Origin: Panonychus citri
Lineage: Eukaryota; Arthropoda; Arachnida; Trombidiformes; Tetranychidae
NCBI RefSeq assembly: GCF_014898815.1
Contig: NW_026515515.1
Coordinates: 248,001 to 312,000, forward strand
DNA length: 64,000 nucleotides
Direction: 5' to 3'
Shown: positions 13,301 through 26,127 of the stretch, in pieces
Position numbering within the stretch: the stretch's first letter is position 1
Layout: each line of letters opens with the position of its first letter
The notes under the pieces: model-generated
Databases searched by the model: none
Told to the model about the DNA's origin: nothing
Seen by the model: only the letters and a program-made list of their open reading frames with translations
Translations under genes and position numbers: made by a program

Positions 13301-14009
13301 TCGGAATACAAAGGAAAATACTGAATCAGATCAAGGTTTCAATCTGATTCTGAATGTACACTGACGATATCTTGAAGCAAAAAGTTCTGAGAAAAGAGGA
13401 TCACCCTCCCTAGAAAAGCTCTGAAAATTGACTGTAAACACAATGCACCCTTTGAGGTAAACAACAATTTTAGAATCAGATAAGTTTGAGAAGTAAAAAG
13501 ATTCTGATTTTTATCGAATATGAACTTTATCTTTAGCTTATTCAGTGATGATTATTTCAGGATATGCTTTTCGACTTTTCTTTATCCGCTTTTCTATCCT
13601 CAGTCATTCATTCATCCCATCGATTCATTCATTCAAAGGATATTCATTCATGTTCAATGTTACAGAAAATAAGTGTACAGTGAGAAGAAAAAAGCAAGAT
13701 TGTGAATGGATAAGAATAATTTTCTCTCTCTTTCTCTCGTTTCCCCCTGTGAAACTTGAATAGTTTCAAAATCACCGAATAAAAATGAATAAAGAAATAG
13801 AGAGAAGAGGAAAAGGAAAACAAGTTACAGGAATTGAATCAGGAAGTGAAATCTTTAATCGTTATTTGTGAATACATAAAATTAAAAGAGAAAACTTCAC
13901 CTACTATCACTAGTGAAAGTAGAATGAAAAAAAAACTTTGATAACAAAATAGTTCACACAGAACATCATGGAAATCAAAGAATATGAACTTGTTGTATGA
14001 AAGCAAGAA

Positions 14010-14011
<2 letters not shown>
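10334..14011. other. Gene-poor AT-rich stretch
   Basis: No gene is supported. Open frames on either strand are short, rich in Ile/Leu/Ser/Phe and lack domains or splice signals. A short GA run occurs near 12573-12588. Confidence 0.6.

Positions 14012-14054
<43 letters not shown>
14012..14054. repeat. (GA)n microsatellite
   Basis: An uninterrupted GA run of about 21 units. Confidence 0.95.
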
Positions 14055-14058
<4 letters not shown>

Positions 14059-17000
14059 ATAAGAAAAACTAAATCTGATAATGAATCAGAATGAATAAGG
14101 TGACATTGAGAGGAATCAATCTTTCCCTGTCAACTTAACATTTTAACCCGAAAAAAAAGAAAAGAAAGTTTGAAAAATAGTGGAGCAAGAAAAAAGGAAG
14201 AACATATTTTGATGATTCAATATTATTATTGAATTATCATGACAATGATATCAGGGAGTGAATTATCTGGGGTAGTGAGTGGAAAATAATCAATTGGAAT
14301 AAAAGTTTTATTCCAAAGTTTACAAAAGAATAGGAATTATCTCCATGATGTGTGTGTATTTATGTTTGCAGGAATAATTTGCTTTTTCTTATCTTTCCAT
14401 AAGAATTGGGAATTATCGAAAGTAAAATGCTTAAATGTTCTAAAGGTAAAACTCTTGAGAGCCAAAGAGAAAAAAGATTCATTATTCATTCCATGATATT
14501 AGTTATATATAATTAATATTAAACAAACTCAACAACCTTCCCTTCCTATTATTAAATAGTGAGAATGATAATAATAATGCTACATGTTATTATTTAAGAT
14601 TCACCAAGAAAAGTGAATATAATTTCATCATGTTACATGGATTTGACCTTCTTAGAAATATCATCATCTTCAATGAACATTATCATTAAATTATAATACT
14701 TATCCATAAGTTTAATATTCTGAAAGGTTAGTTTATCCAATTTTATCACTATAATTATCATCAGCATGATTTCCCAAGTTTTTCAATGGTTAATATTGTT
14801 TAATTGAGTTGAGTAGATCCAACAGAATCGTTAAATGCTTAAAAGTGATGGAAACTTTTTTCACCGCACATTTTCAGGATTCATCTAGACAGTGTATTCT
14901 TAGCTGCGTAACCTCCTCTTTTGCCTTTTAATTTTGATATTCTGAGCCCAATGGTAATCATATCACTTTTAAGCAATTAATTTTGATCCAGATTGAAGCA
15001 TTTTTATCAACTAATATTATCTACCAACCATGGTTATCTAGAATTTTTCTAATCGCCAGGGCAATTATAGTCTCAATCAGTTCCTGGTTGATTAATGATC
15101 TACCAAGAATTCACTTCAATTCTGTAAATCGTTCATTCCACTCCTCTTGCCTCTTAGACTTTCCATCATCAATTTACTCCTTTCGTCCCACGTTATTTCA
15201 CTCGAAATTTCTAATTGTGTTCATTTGCCTGAAAACTTTGGAGTAGAATCACTTTTACAACTATCCCATTGAATGATCTTAACGATAATCAAGTTGAGTT
15301 TGGACTAGAGCCAAAACACTGGATAACATTTTTGTTCATCAAACAATAACTGAATTAAAACGATTCTTTATTCTGAAAAAAAAGTTAAATCAAATTCAGT
15401 TACTACTCATTTATGAAATTTGCTATCATGATTATCAATATCACAATCAGTATAGAGAGAAACAGAAAATATAAAAGAACACAAAAAGTGAAGACTCAGA
15501 ATAACAATCTCAAAGATAATGACTTCTACACTGGGAATCATTAGCAATCATGATTAATAATCTAACATGGAATTAGAGCAAATGCTAAAGCAATCAAATC
15601 GATTAGTTTACCAAATATGAAATAGAGAAATAAAAAGGAAAATATCTGAGTAATTCTAAGTGAATTACCAAGATTACAGAGTTAGAGGAAAGGTGAGATT
15701 CGATTGAATAATTTTGAGAAAATCAGATAAAAGTGAAAAGTTTTTTCAACAAGTTCAATCCAAATCGCGAAGAAGACGAATTCAGCTGATGAGAAGAATT
15801 TAAATGTTTATTTTAGACTCTGTTCATTTTTATGGATGAAACTTTTTCCGCGTCTCTGATCTAAAAAGCTCCTTTGTGTTTTTCCTTCCATTCGTTTTTC
15901 AATCTTATTCCTCTCATTCTCTAAATCTCCATGTGATTCTATTGAAACCATTGGACCATAATAGGTAACAAATTTTTAGAGCTTCTCTTTACGTCTTTAC
16001 AGTTCGACCTTCCAGCCAATGTAACCAATCTCATTTGTATGCTACACCTCATTCCCTAGTAATACAACCAAAGCCTCATCCTTGTTATCCTCATCTCTCA
16101 CATTCACTTGATTGTTACTCTTTCCTGTAACCTTTTAGAAATTGTATCGTCCATTTTCAGTCAATTGGTCAATAACGAGCATCAGCATCATTGTTACGAA
16201 GAAAATTCTTACATTACCATAGGTTTAAGGTGAATGTAAAGAAAAAACCAAAGGATTTCCTGTTTTTGCCTCTCATCAACTTAAGCAACTAAACTCTGCC
16301 AGAATAAAACGTTACATATTCAAAGGTTTGCTGAGGTCAAAGGTTCCTGTGATTTTCTCTGAGTGTTAGTTATATATTCTGTTGCCACAGCTAGCTAAAT
16401 GACTATTCTCATTTAGAGCTATTCAAATATCAATAATGAGTTTGTTGGAACTCAGATTTTACCAAGAACGAAAAAAAATTTCCATATCAATTAAGAGCTA
16501 AACTCTCTCTCTCTCTCTCTTATTTCCGGTAGTAAATTGGTAAAAGTTAAACATTCGATCTCTATTTATGTAAAAACTCCAAAAACTTAGAGATTTTTGA
16601 GTCCTATTACTTTTAAAACTCTACTGAATTTACATGATTACGTTTACAAAGCTTAGAAAACTTTTCAAAAAGTTAAGGCGAGTAAATGAGAAAATATCCT
16701 TTCCAAATTTATTTATCGAAAGACAATCTTTTGCTTTTTGTGTTCTACGAAATATGATTATTATAAATAATATAATCGTTCTAAAGTTCAAAGTTCAGAA
16801 CTATGTGAAACTTTATTTCTTCTCGATTATCTGAAGGTGTACTGATTTCGCAGCTTTCTAAGCTTAAATATATTCGTTTCTTTTGTTTTTATTATTCATA
16901 CACTTTTGTTAAACTTATATGTGTTCGATTCGATATCAAGATTTCTTGTTATCCTGGTTCAATAGATTCCAATTCATGCGAATAATTACAAAGAAAATGA

Positions 17001-17577
17001 TAGAGAAAAAAAGAGAGAGCGCTCAATATCTGAACAAGCATCATGTTATTCAGATGAATATATTCATTGGAATGAAGAGTGAAAAGAGATAAAAAAGAAA
17101 AGATATTTTCTTGTTCATGATATGAAACCTTAGCACGTAAGCATAAAGCTTCTAATGATTCTGATTGAGTAAAAGGAAAAAAGAAACAAAATATTAAGTT
17201 TTGTGAACAAACAGAAAAGGAAATTATTATTATCACATATCACAAGTAGAAAAGAAATATTAATAATCTAAACATGATTAACATCAAGTAAATAGGGTGA
17301 CAATTAAATGAATCAGATTAAGTTGGAGATGTTAAGATTTGTTGTACCAAAGCTCATTCTGTTATTATTTTTCATCCAATGATTGGTTGGTTAACTAATT
17401 AGCGATGATTAGTTTACATGGTTGATTGGAATTGTTGAAACATGTGTGTGTCCTAATTAATCAGTGTTATTGTGTTTTGGTAACATTTACTTACTTAGTT
17501 TTCACGATAAATTAGTTTTCAGTTTAATCAAATGCTAGATAAACTTTAATTGCTGATCGACTGATTAGTTTTCCTGT

Positions 17578-17580
<3 letters not shown>
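14055..17580. other. Gene-poor stretch
   Basis: No gene is supported. A (CT)n run lies at about 16504-16520. The open frame 14983-15246 (87 codons, plus strand) has no recognisable motif and is treated as chance. Confidence 0.55.

Positions 17581-17636
<56 letters not shown>
17581..17636. repeat. (GA)28 microsatellite
   Basis: The longest perfect GA run in the window, about 28 units. Confidence 0.97.
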
Positions 17637-17640
<4 letters not shown>

Positions 17641-19789
17641 TGAGTAGATAGAGAACTAATAATGAACACAATTTAGCTTATCCATAATCATCAACATCAT
17701 GGAACACATGAAAAACGTTTCAACGTAATTGTCTACATAATGTTTATTATCTCAATTTCAGCCCCTAACCCACGCCTTGAGATTAAATTGCTCAGACGAA
17801 TTGAATGAGACGAAATTCAAGAAGTAGAAGAAGAATCAATTTTCAGATGAATAAATGTTCGTCTAAGACAAAGTAAAAGCCTCTGATCATTTTATCAGTG
17901 ACAATGAACTTAATCAGAATAATGAAAACAACAACAATCCACAACCGATAATTGTGATAATCTGATTATGGAACATGGGTTCATCTGTTTCCTCTCTTTC
18001 TCTCTCTCAATACTATCATGACGCATGGTTCATTAACATTCTTATCATTCTACTTATCATCATCATGGTTATTTGGTTAAAATGATGAGATTAAATGGCT
18101 AAGAAAAAAGAGAGAGAGTATATATAATATGTAACGATAGCGGAAAGAAAAAGAATAATGAGAAAAAAAGAAGATGATCTGAAGATGAGAAATGATAGAA
18201 AGAAACCCAAACTATTATCATCAGTCGACAATTAAAAGAGAATCATCAAAATGATGCTGATGATGATTTAGAGATGAATGAGAGAGATAAATTTTGTATG
18301 GGAGGTAAAATCATCCACATCCTCATCATCATAATTCAGTCTCATTCCTTTCGAGCTTTTATATTAAACATTGTATATTATATCCGAAAATGAATTTACA
18401 TGTTGATGGGGTTAACACATAAAACAAAGCTAATCTGAAACCTTTACGATAACAATATTATCTATTCCATGTTATGAATATGAAAAAACTCCAACATACA
18501 ATAACCATATGATATTATTAATAAAAACACTTTGATTAATATCACAGTTTACACGATAATTTCTGATTATTTTAATTATCATGTTAACAATTTGATAAGG
18601 GAAACATGTTTATATTAATACGTTGAAGTTTGCGTGAAAAATTTCACTTTCATAACAGACAATTTGATTGTTGGTTAACTCATTTCATACAGTTAAATTC
18701 AATCACATTTTTATTTCATAGAATCTAATTGTTGATAATAATTTAATAATCATCATTTGTTTTTGTTTTATTTTCTCCTCCGAGTTTGATATGTTGAAAG
18801 CTGTAAAGATGATGATGATATAATGTTGAGGGAAGTTCTGAAAGGTTCAAGTTTAAATTATTAATGATTATTGTTTGATAATATAATATAATTGGTGTTT
18901 GTTATTTTCTAACTATCACTTGATAATATTGATGGATTCTTGGGGTTGAATTGATCAGGAAAATGAAAGCTTATCTGTGTGTGAAACAAATAATGATAAG
19001 TTAGTAAATCAAAGGGAATGTGAAGTAAAATCTTATAAATAAATAGTTATAATAGTAAATTGATATTACTGATGTTGAGAATGAATTGGATTCTGTGGTG
19101 ATATCCAACATAATTTAGTGAGTAAATATATATATCTATTCGTAATCTTTTTGCTATCGATACATCAAACTATCAATCGTATGAGGATGAAGTAAGATAA
19201 GGAAGTTGAATAAAGCCAAGGAAGATGCGGAAGATGATGATGATGATGATGATGAGAGAAAATGTTTCTAACAAGACCATAATTTAGATTCACTAGTTAT
19301 TAATCAAACCTCTAATTATTTAGCAAATGCTCCTGAGTTTCTCGAATCGAGTCTGTCATTGGAATCATTTCTTTCATAACCAATCTCTAACCAACACAAA
19401 AAATGAGACGAATATAAGATATTAGAAACATGGGTATTATGATAATAATATTAAGCTATTGAAATGACTCACATTCGATAAGTTGATCAACTCTTTTGTT
19501 TATTGTTAAGCTTATCATTATTACTTAAAACATCATCAAACCTTGGAGCCTGTTCCATATATTAATAGTTGATAATAAATTATCAGAATATTAAGAGATA
19601 TGAATTTTTTTCGGACAGTAACCAATAGACCTACGAGCTGAATTTAATTTATGATATATTCGCTTATTTCTCTTCTTTTATGCAGGGAGTCTTTCATCTG
19701 CTACGGCTATTTCGCTGAATATCTCAAGAACTAAAATTCATATGAATCTCAAGCTTAAATTACCCCTTAACGTGTTCTTTTTCGGGAAA
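17637..19789. other. Gene-poor AT-rich stretch
   Basis: No gene is supported. It contains (GAT)n near 19230-19252 and AT-rich sequence with scattered stops in all frames. Confidence 0.6.
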
Positions 19790-19890
19790 TGACCTCAATG
19801 ACCTTGAAATTCGTGAGGACAAATACTTCAATTTCTCATAGTCCTATGGTCAAGTTTGATCTTCAACCGACCGAACAAACTATTAGTCAG
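19790..19890. repeat. Diverged relative of the inverted-repeat arm of the 30211-31221 element
   Basis: The string TGACCTCAATGACCTTGA at 19790-19807 is identical to part of the right arm at 31082-31099. The following ~80 bases keep a similar layout, including an AGTTTGATCTT block that matches GGTTTGATCTT of the arm. This suggests an old solo arm or a related element; no full-length partner arm was found nearby. Confidence 0.4.
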
Positions 19891-20073
19891 CGATAAGATA
19901 ATGAAAAAGTCCACCTCAAAAGTTATTTAAATACAGAACCGAAACTGAGATAAGCAAGAATAAACTTTCGCGCCCAACAGCCCTCATAACTAGAGCCTAG
20001 GGTCTAAACAGTTAAAGAAAAAAAAGAAGAAATTATCCAAAGAAAATTACTGATTCAATTTAAAGGATGTTAC

Positions 20074-20284
20074 GGTTAATTTCAGACAAAAGGGAAGCTA
20101 CAACTAGAGTATCTTACCAGAGATAGAGTGAAAATTAAGATGCAATCATAAAGAAAAGGACAATCACAACAGTTTTATCATTTCTTGGCCATTTTATCAA
20201 CAATAATTCAATTTTATCTTAACTTTCACTTAATCTCTGGTAAGATAATCTGATTATAATGTCCTTTTCTGTCTGAAATCAACC
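20074..20284. mobile_element. Hairpin-type inverted repeat, likely MITE remnant
   Basis: The left arm (from GGTTAATTTCAGAC at 20074 to about 20145) and the right arm (about 20215-20284) are imperfect reverse complements, sharing TATCTTACCAGAGAT and GTTRATTTCAGACA-type blocks around a ~70-bp loop. A foldback with ~70-bp arms and no coding capacity fits a non-autonomous DNA transposon. No clear target duplication was identified. Confidence 0.6.
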
Positions 20285-22209
20285 CTAGCGCCCTTTAGTT
20301 AAACGCTCAGATGATAGAATATCAACTCGTTGCTAGCACTATTTCTCGTACCAGTATTAATCAGTTAATCATGATTAGTTCAATGATAAGTTTAATCATT
20401 GTATCAATCAAATTCAGCTACAAGATGAGTGTGCTAATAATCTCTAGCAATCATTTATGCTAAATAGCTGAATGACTCAACTGTTGAATGATCAATCAAA
20501 AGTTTATCTGAAACTGAAACTAGTCCTAAATTTTAGTCTGATCGATTCTTAAACATGTTAGTCGATACTCAGTAGCTTATAATATTAAGAATAAAATAAT
20601 TTGAGTCGTATCTATCAGTACCGAAATGAATGAAAACTGACTCAATTGATAACGATTTTAGATAAAATCATGTTCACTGATAATTATCAATAAAATGAAG
20701 TCAGTATAAAATGTAATTTGTAATACTCGAGCAACTTAAGAGTTTAATTGATATTTCAGATCAATAGAAAACGTAAAATAGTCAGCGCATAAAATTTTGC
20801 TAATAGAAACCGAGTAACAAGTAACTGTTGATACGTATTTTTTTCTGATCAATCTTAAACTTATCGTGGGTAAGTAAACTCAAGAAAAAGGTTAACAGCC
20901 AGTGGGTTGAAAAGGGAAGAGTTTATACATACAATAATAGAATGCAAAAAAAGGATACAAATTCGTTCTCTTAGCTAATTAGTTTTTCTTTTTCTCCTTT
21001 TTCTCCTTTTATAACACATTACAAATACACAAAGTAAAAGAAATAAAAAAATCAACAAAAAAATAATAGATAAAGTTTTCCACTGAAATGATCAAAACTG
21101 CCTCAAGGTAAACACTTAATAAGCCCATTACAATTACTACTCTTTCTCTCTTTCTAAATACTTTTCTTCCAATATATTTAGTTGAATTGCAAGAAAAAGA
21201 TCAATTCAAATTAACTATAACTTAAGAAACAGAATTATTTAAGCTTAATTGCAAAGTTTAATTTCTTTGCTTCAACATTTTCATTATCTTAATAATATCG
21301 TACAACCAACGGGCAATAGTAAACGATTTTGGCTAAATTTCATTTAGAACTGTGAAAAAATAAATCTCAATGGTTGTACAATTTATTAAGAATATGAAAA
21401 ATGAGAGGACAAACCATTGATCAAGTAATTTATCAATGACAAATTGATCAGCTAACCAAGTGAATCAATCAATATTAAGAATCAATGATAAAACAAAAGA
21501 AACTAAGGAAAAAGAAAAATGAAAGAAAAAAACAAACTATTATTTTATCGATAAATTAACTTGTCAATATGAACAATTTAATGATTTTATCTAAGATGAT
21601 GTGGAATTGACTGTTAATTGCAATTATCGAAGATAATTACTGATAGTTAACTTGTGAATGAGTAAGCACATCTTGCTTAGCACTCTGGAGGATAAAATGG
21701 ACTCACAATTTGATCAATTAATTTGGAAACTCTCAATTCTCAATTCTCACTATCAATATTAATATTCTTGTGTTTCTTGACAATTAACATGGAGACATTT
21801 TAATTGTTTCTAATTGAAATTCATCGTCCCAATGATTAACAATCATAATAAAGCAGCTATTATCATGCACAATAAAATTAACTGGTTATTCAGCTGAGCT
21901 AGTTATTCAAGCCTGAAGGAAAGTTAATTAAGTTGATTTACTGGTGCTGATCATCTTCGATAATTTATTCATCTTCTCAATCTTTCTAATGTTTGTTAAT
22001 TCAAATGACCAAAGGTCAGTATAAAAAACGAATGAAAGGAAATCATTTCCTCTATTCATCAGTTTAACAATATTAAAATGTTTTATATTGAGTTTCATTC
22101 AGTAATGATTTTCATTGAATTCATTCATAAAATTTCATGGAAAAATGAGCCAATCATATCACTTTATAAAAATGTTTAGCTATTAACACTATTACACAAT
22201 ATTTACCTT
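20285..22209. other. Gene-poor stretch with a small inverted repeat
   Basis: No gene is supported. A short imperfect foldback occurs at 21288-21308 against 21371-21390 (CTTAATAA...GTACAACCA). Confidence 0.5.
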
Positions 22210-22212
22210 TAA

Positions 22213-22766
22213 TACTGGGTGACAAATAATACCTTGTTTTTTTTAAATACCCTGTAACTTCTTTATCTTTGATTCAAACCTAATAATTTTAGTAACGAAT
22301 TAAGCACTAGACTTGCAAGTTAGATATCCATCCTTTCAAAATGATTTTCAATCTACAGGGTGAGTGCCTCAAGGCTCCAAAGGTGGCTAGCGAATAATAT
22401 TTGATAGTTAAAATCGTGAAAAAAACCTGAAATTTACGCAAATTGAGCACTTAATTAGCTGATAACTCATTTTCTCGGAACTTTAAGTAAAAAATTGAGA
22501 TCAATAACGATAGATACCTCTATTTAGCATATTATGACACCCTGAAATAGATTATACAACAAATAGTAATCATCTAATCGCACTTTTTGTTATTTTATGA
22601 AACCCTCTGTAACTTTTCGATAGAATGTCCAATTTTCGAAAATTTTATATATAAAAAAACTTCAACTAATTACTTTAAAAATAAGCAGAAAAAAAAGTTA
22701 CTGTAAGTTAGTATTTAGATTTAAACGCCATACTCAAAAAAACAACATATTATTTGTCACCCAGTA
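22213..22766. mobile_element. TA-flanked inverted-repeat element (Tc1/mariner-type MITE)
   Basis: TACTGGGTGACAAATAATA at 22213 is mirrored by TATTATTTGTCACCCAGTA ending at 22766. The match extends to 22 bp with flanking TA/AT bases (22210-22231 and 22748-22769). TA at the boundaries fits the TA target preference of Tc1/mariner. The ~550-bp interior has no transposase frame, so the element is non-autonomous. Confidence 0.75.
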
Positions 22767-24593
22767 TTAGTAAAAGTTGATTAACTCTCGTTTCCAATGG
22801 CGTTGTAGTATTTATATTTTTTTCGTAATATTAATAGCTTCAAAAGTTTTTATGAATCAAATTTCGTCAAAAGTTAAACAAAATGAGTTAAAATTGTCAA
22901 AATCAGAGATGAATCCAACAATCTTTGGAAACTCAAATTTAAAGAAAAAAAGTTTTTGCTAGAAACCTAATTCATTTCAAGTCTATGAAATTGAAGTTTA
23001 GAAAACAAATTGAAGGTCAAACAATCACTATTACAAAGAAAATGGGAAAAAAAGTTAAACTCGAAATTGTTTTCGACTCAAAGGTTGAGATAAACTGAGA
23101 GATATAAACATGATGCTATCATGATCAGATAATATGTTATTTTATCACTCAGATTTCATGATGAAATCAATGATGAAGATTGTCTCGAGACTTAAGAGAA
23201 TGTGTTAGAGAGAAAAAGAGAAAGAGAGAGAGAAAGAGAGAGAAAGAGAAATAAAAAGAATTGAAAAAACATGAACATCTAAAGTAGTATTAAGTGAAAA
23301 TATTATACTGAACCTGAGGAAGAAAAAAATTGAAGCAGCATCTGAGTAAATCATTTGAGATCAATTAAGGTCACTCCCTTTTTTAGAGAATTCTGGTCAA
23401 TTCTGAAAAAAAATCAGATAACAAGGATAGTTTTTCATTCTGCTTTGAAATAATAAAGACTTCAGCTTGATTCTTGTTGATCTCTATTTCGTCAACATCG
23501 CTTATCCTTATCTTTGTTTTATTTTGAAATGTCATGTTGATTTCTTTGTTTTTAGAAAAAAAAAGAAAGAGAAATGATATGGAGAAAAAACAGTTTCGAA
23601 TCAATTCTAAGTCATTTGATGCTTTTATCGAAGCTTTTCCATCCGCCTTTTGAGTTGTATCATCATCATCATGATTAACTTTTTCTTTATGCGTGTGTGT
23701 TATTGTTTCCTGTAATTTGAGCTCGGAATTTTATTCTGTTCAATCTTTCAGATAATGTTGTATAAAAGTCAATACGATAAGAGCAAAGGGAGTTATATGT
23801 TCATGTTACATATGAAAAAGGTGATAATAAGTTTCAGATCTCATGAAATCATTGCAGATAAATGGAAATTATTATGATATTTGTTTTTTTATCTACAAAA
23901 ACTCTCTATCATAATCTCTGCATCATTTTCATCATCTCTTCTTATCTTCTCTCATAATTTAGATCTTTTTGATGCTATTATCGCATTAGCTTTTCATATA
24001 TGAGTGTTACAATTTTGAAAAGTTCAGATTCTTATGATGAGAGAAAATCAGTCAATTATTATTAGAATCATGAAAGATTGATGTTGAAGAGAGTAACAAA
24101 TTTTTTCATCCACATCTTTCACCATCACCATTCATGCTCCTTCCCTGTTGATGTTAAACTTATTAGATGTTGGGTTACTTTTTCTTTACTCGTTTCCAGT
24201 ACCATGATCATTATGATCTCTTTCTATCCTTGCCTTTTTCTATCTCTCACTCCCTTGAATGAGAGTCACTTTATTAAATTACTCTAAAAGGAAAATTTTT
24301 CTACTCCCTTATTCATTCTCATCATTATCTTCAGCCCTAACTGTTTAAATTTACCCACCAAGTTACTCATTCATATTTATCTTTTGATCTTACATTTTAT
24401 TTTTCATTCAATCATGAGGCTTACGATAAATATCTTCAAGCTTTTCTTACAAATTTTTTACCAACCAGTATCTCTTTTAAAAACAACGTGTAGTCGCTGA
24501 AAAGTTATACTCGTGCAAAAATCTAAAAAATAAAATATCAAGATACTCACTTTAAGATTTCCGTTAACAAAAAGAGAATACTTTGATAATTTC
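22767..24593. other. Gene-poor stretch
   Basis: No gene is supported; it contains GA-rich sequence near 23205-23250. The open frame 22777-22962 next to the MITE has no motif. Confidence 0.55.
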
Positions 24594-24760
24594 TATTGGA
24601 AATATTGTCCTTGTGAGGCAATACACTTTTTCCACCGTGCGGAAGTTTGCTTCAAACTAGCCTCGTAATATTCAGCAGGCTTAGGCGAATATCGACCAAT
24701 TGAGCTCTTAAACTCATTTATTGTAGCGAATGTCTGCCTATGGGCGAATCCTCATAACTG
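24594..24760 (-). pseudogene. Mariner-type transposase C-terminal relic
   Basis: On the minus strand a short frame reads FATINEFKSS, then about 20 residues later RWKKCIASQGQYF before a stop near 24594. The W-x2-C-I-x4-G-x-Y-F pattern is the familiar C-terminal signature of mariner-family transposases. Upstream sequence on the same strand (24760-25000) is frame-broken, and no catalytic DDD/DDE motif could be read, so this is a dead fragment. It ends about 610 bp before the stress promoter. Confidence 0.6.
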
Positions 24761-25372
24761 AAAAATGTATCAAAATCACTCAAGACAAGTTTCAGAGCTA
24801 AAGAGAATGCATGATAACGTGAAAAACCAATTCAGAGATAAAGTCCATAGTAGTTCATCGTTTATAAGGGTGGACGTTTATATGAAGGACAATGTTTAGA
24901 TTATGATTCTTGGTATCTTCTTCGTATAAAAGTGCCGATTTAGAAAGAGGAGGCTTCAAGTTTCATCCATGGTAAAACAGTATTTTATATTAGCACAAAG
25001 TTTTATTTTATATTTCTCTAAAGTTGCTTGATATGACGTAAGAGAAAATCACAAAGATTAGATAAAGTAAACTAACATTCTTGCTAGACGAGATTAAACA
25101 AATGGCCAACTTTTTCAAAAATTTCATAAAAACGCCATCTCTTGATGCCTGCTCAAATATGAAGGATCTTCGAGTGATTGCCCAAACTATTTAAACTAAG
25201 CTAGTTAGTAAAGTTTGCGTGCAAATGTTTGTTAGTTTTGTTTTTGAAGATGGAGTATCATCAGCATAGAATTTAAAATGATGAGGATTGGCATGACCTT
25301 GAGCACAGTTTGCACACAGAATGAACTGAGTAGTAATGACTAGTATGAAATTCTCTACTTCTTGGGTTCAAA
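24761..25372. other. Upstream flank of the stress-promoter gene
   Basis: No coding sequence is supported. The stretch probably includes further decayed mariner sequence on the minus strand. A TGACCTTGA motif (reverse of TCAAGGTCA) is at 25294-25302 and a CRE-like TGACGTAA near 25034. Confidence 0.5.
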
Positions 25373-25566
25373 GAATGTTCTAGAACGTTCTAGAAAGTTC
25401 AATGAACTTTCTGAGATGACGTCAATCGTGACCTTGAAACCATCGTTCGATGTCAGAGTCACTTAACTGTCTAGGATGACGTCAGCAATAACCTTGCAAA
25501 TATGATGCAATGCGAAATGATGCAATAACAATAGGTATAAAAAAGGTCTTTGTTAGTTGATCATTA
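25373..25566 (+). promoter_or_regulatory. Stress-type promoter: heat-shock element array, CREs, C/EBP-ATF sites, TATA
   Basis: Six GAA/TTC units alternate with perfect 5-bp spacing at 25373-25400, the consensus heat-shock element bound by HSF trimers; one more GAA..TTC pair follows at 25404-25411. Two palindromic CREs (TGACGTCA) are at 25417-25424 and 25477-25484. Two copies of TGATGCAAT, the C/EBP-ATF composite site used by ATF4-type factors, are at 25503-25511 and 25518-25526. TATAAAAA starts at 25536 and an initiator-like TCATTA is at 25561-25566. Order and spacing fit a core promoter firing near 25563, 12 bases before the ATG at 25575. Motif identity is read directly; heat or stress inducibility is inferred. 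Confidence 0.8.
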
Positions 25567-25574
25567 GTATCAAA

Positions 25575-25928
25575 ATGTGGACAGATTAAGTTGTATTTAA
25601 TTACGGTGCGAGTGGTCTAAAAGCCAATCTAATAATTAATATTGTGAAAAATGAAAAATGTTTAAATTTCACAGTGAAGATAAGTGAATGGGCGCATAGT
25701 AAACCAGATGGATATGATGAAATTGATGGACCAAACTGGACTATTGAAATCCCTTTTGATACATTCAAACGTTTCAAAGCTCTTGTTGACCAAATTGATG
25801 CTTACAATCTCCCGAATAAATTGGTATTTGGTCACGCTAAACCGGATATGGAACTGATGAAGCTATTGAAAAGCAAAGAGTTTTCAGATAAATATGAATC
25901 TTTTTTGAACGCATATGATCTAATATAA
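25575..25928 (+). pseudogene. Small stress-promoter gene, reading frame interrupted by TAA at codon 5
   Basis: ATG at 25575 (context CAAAATG) opens a 118-codon frame that is clean apart from TAA at 25587-25589. The frame resumes with VVFNYGASGLKANL and runs to TAA 25926-25928, followed at once by AATAAA (25930-25935). The predicted product is about 117 aa, soluble, with charged and aromatic residues and a WTIEIPFDTFKRFK segment; no family was recognised. Promoter, start, frame and poly(A) signal form a compact single-exon gene. A Glu or Gln codon changed to TAA would explain the break (recent pseudogene or a null allele); stop readthrough or an assembly error are alternatives. No in-frame ATG follows until the last third, so simple reinitiation would not rescue the protein. 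Confidence 0.6.
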
Positions 25929-25992
25929 GAATAAAAATGATTAAAAACTATAAATACTTGTCACAAATTATTTAATCGGGCAACTATAAATC

Positions 25993-26106
25993 ATGAGTGT
26001 TCTAGGCTACGCGTTGCTTCTTTTCCTCACTCTAACCATTCTCATAATCTTTAGGTATATTTCATCAGCTCTTTTGTTCAAAATGAAAATAGCTATCAGG
26101 AGATAA
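25993..26106 (+). CDS. Possible 37-aa single-pass membrane microprotein
   Basis: ATG at 25993 opens a 37-codon frame ending at TAA 26104-26106. Residues 6-23 (ALLLFLTLTILIIF core) form one strong hydrophobic segment, followed by a basic tail (KMKIAIRR). It lies 65 bp after the stop of the stress-promoter gene and has no promoter of its own that I can see. Such frames occur by chance in AT-rich DNA, so it is only a candidate. Confidence 0.2.
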   Translation: MSVLGYALLLFLTLTILIIFRYISSALLFKMKIAIRR

Positions 26107-26127
26107 TCCTTAGTTTATTTTAATAAT

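Noticed and set aside
25620..25930. GTG as the start of the 94-codon frame at 25644
   Set aside because: GTG starts are not expected in animal nuclear genes; the upstream ATG at 25575 is in the same frame and has a promoter.
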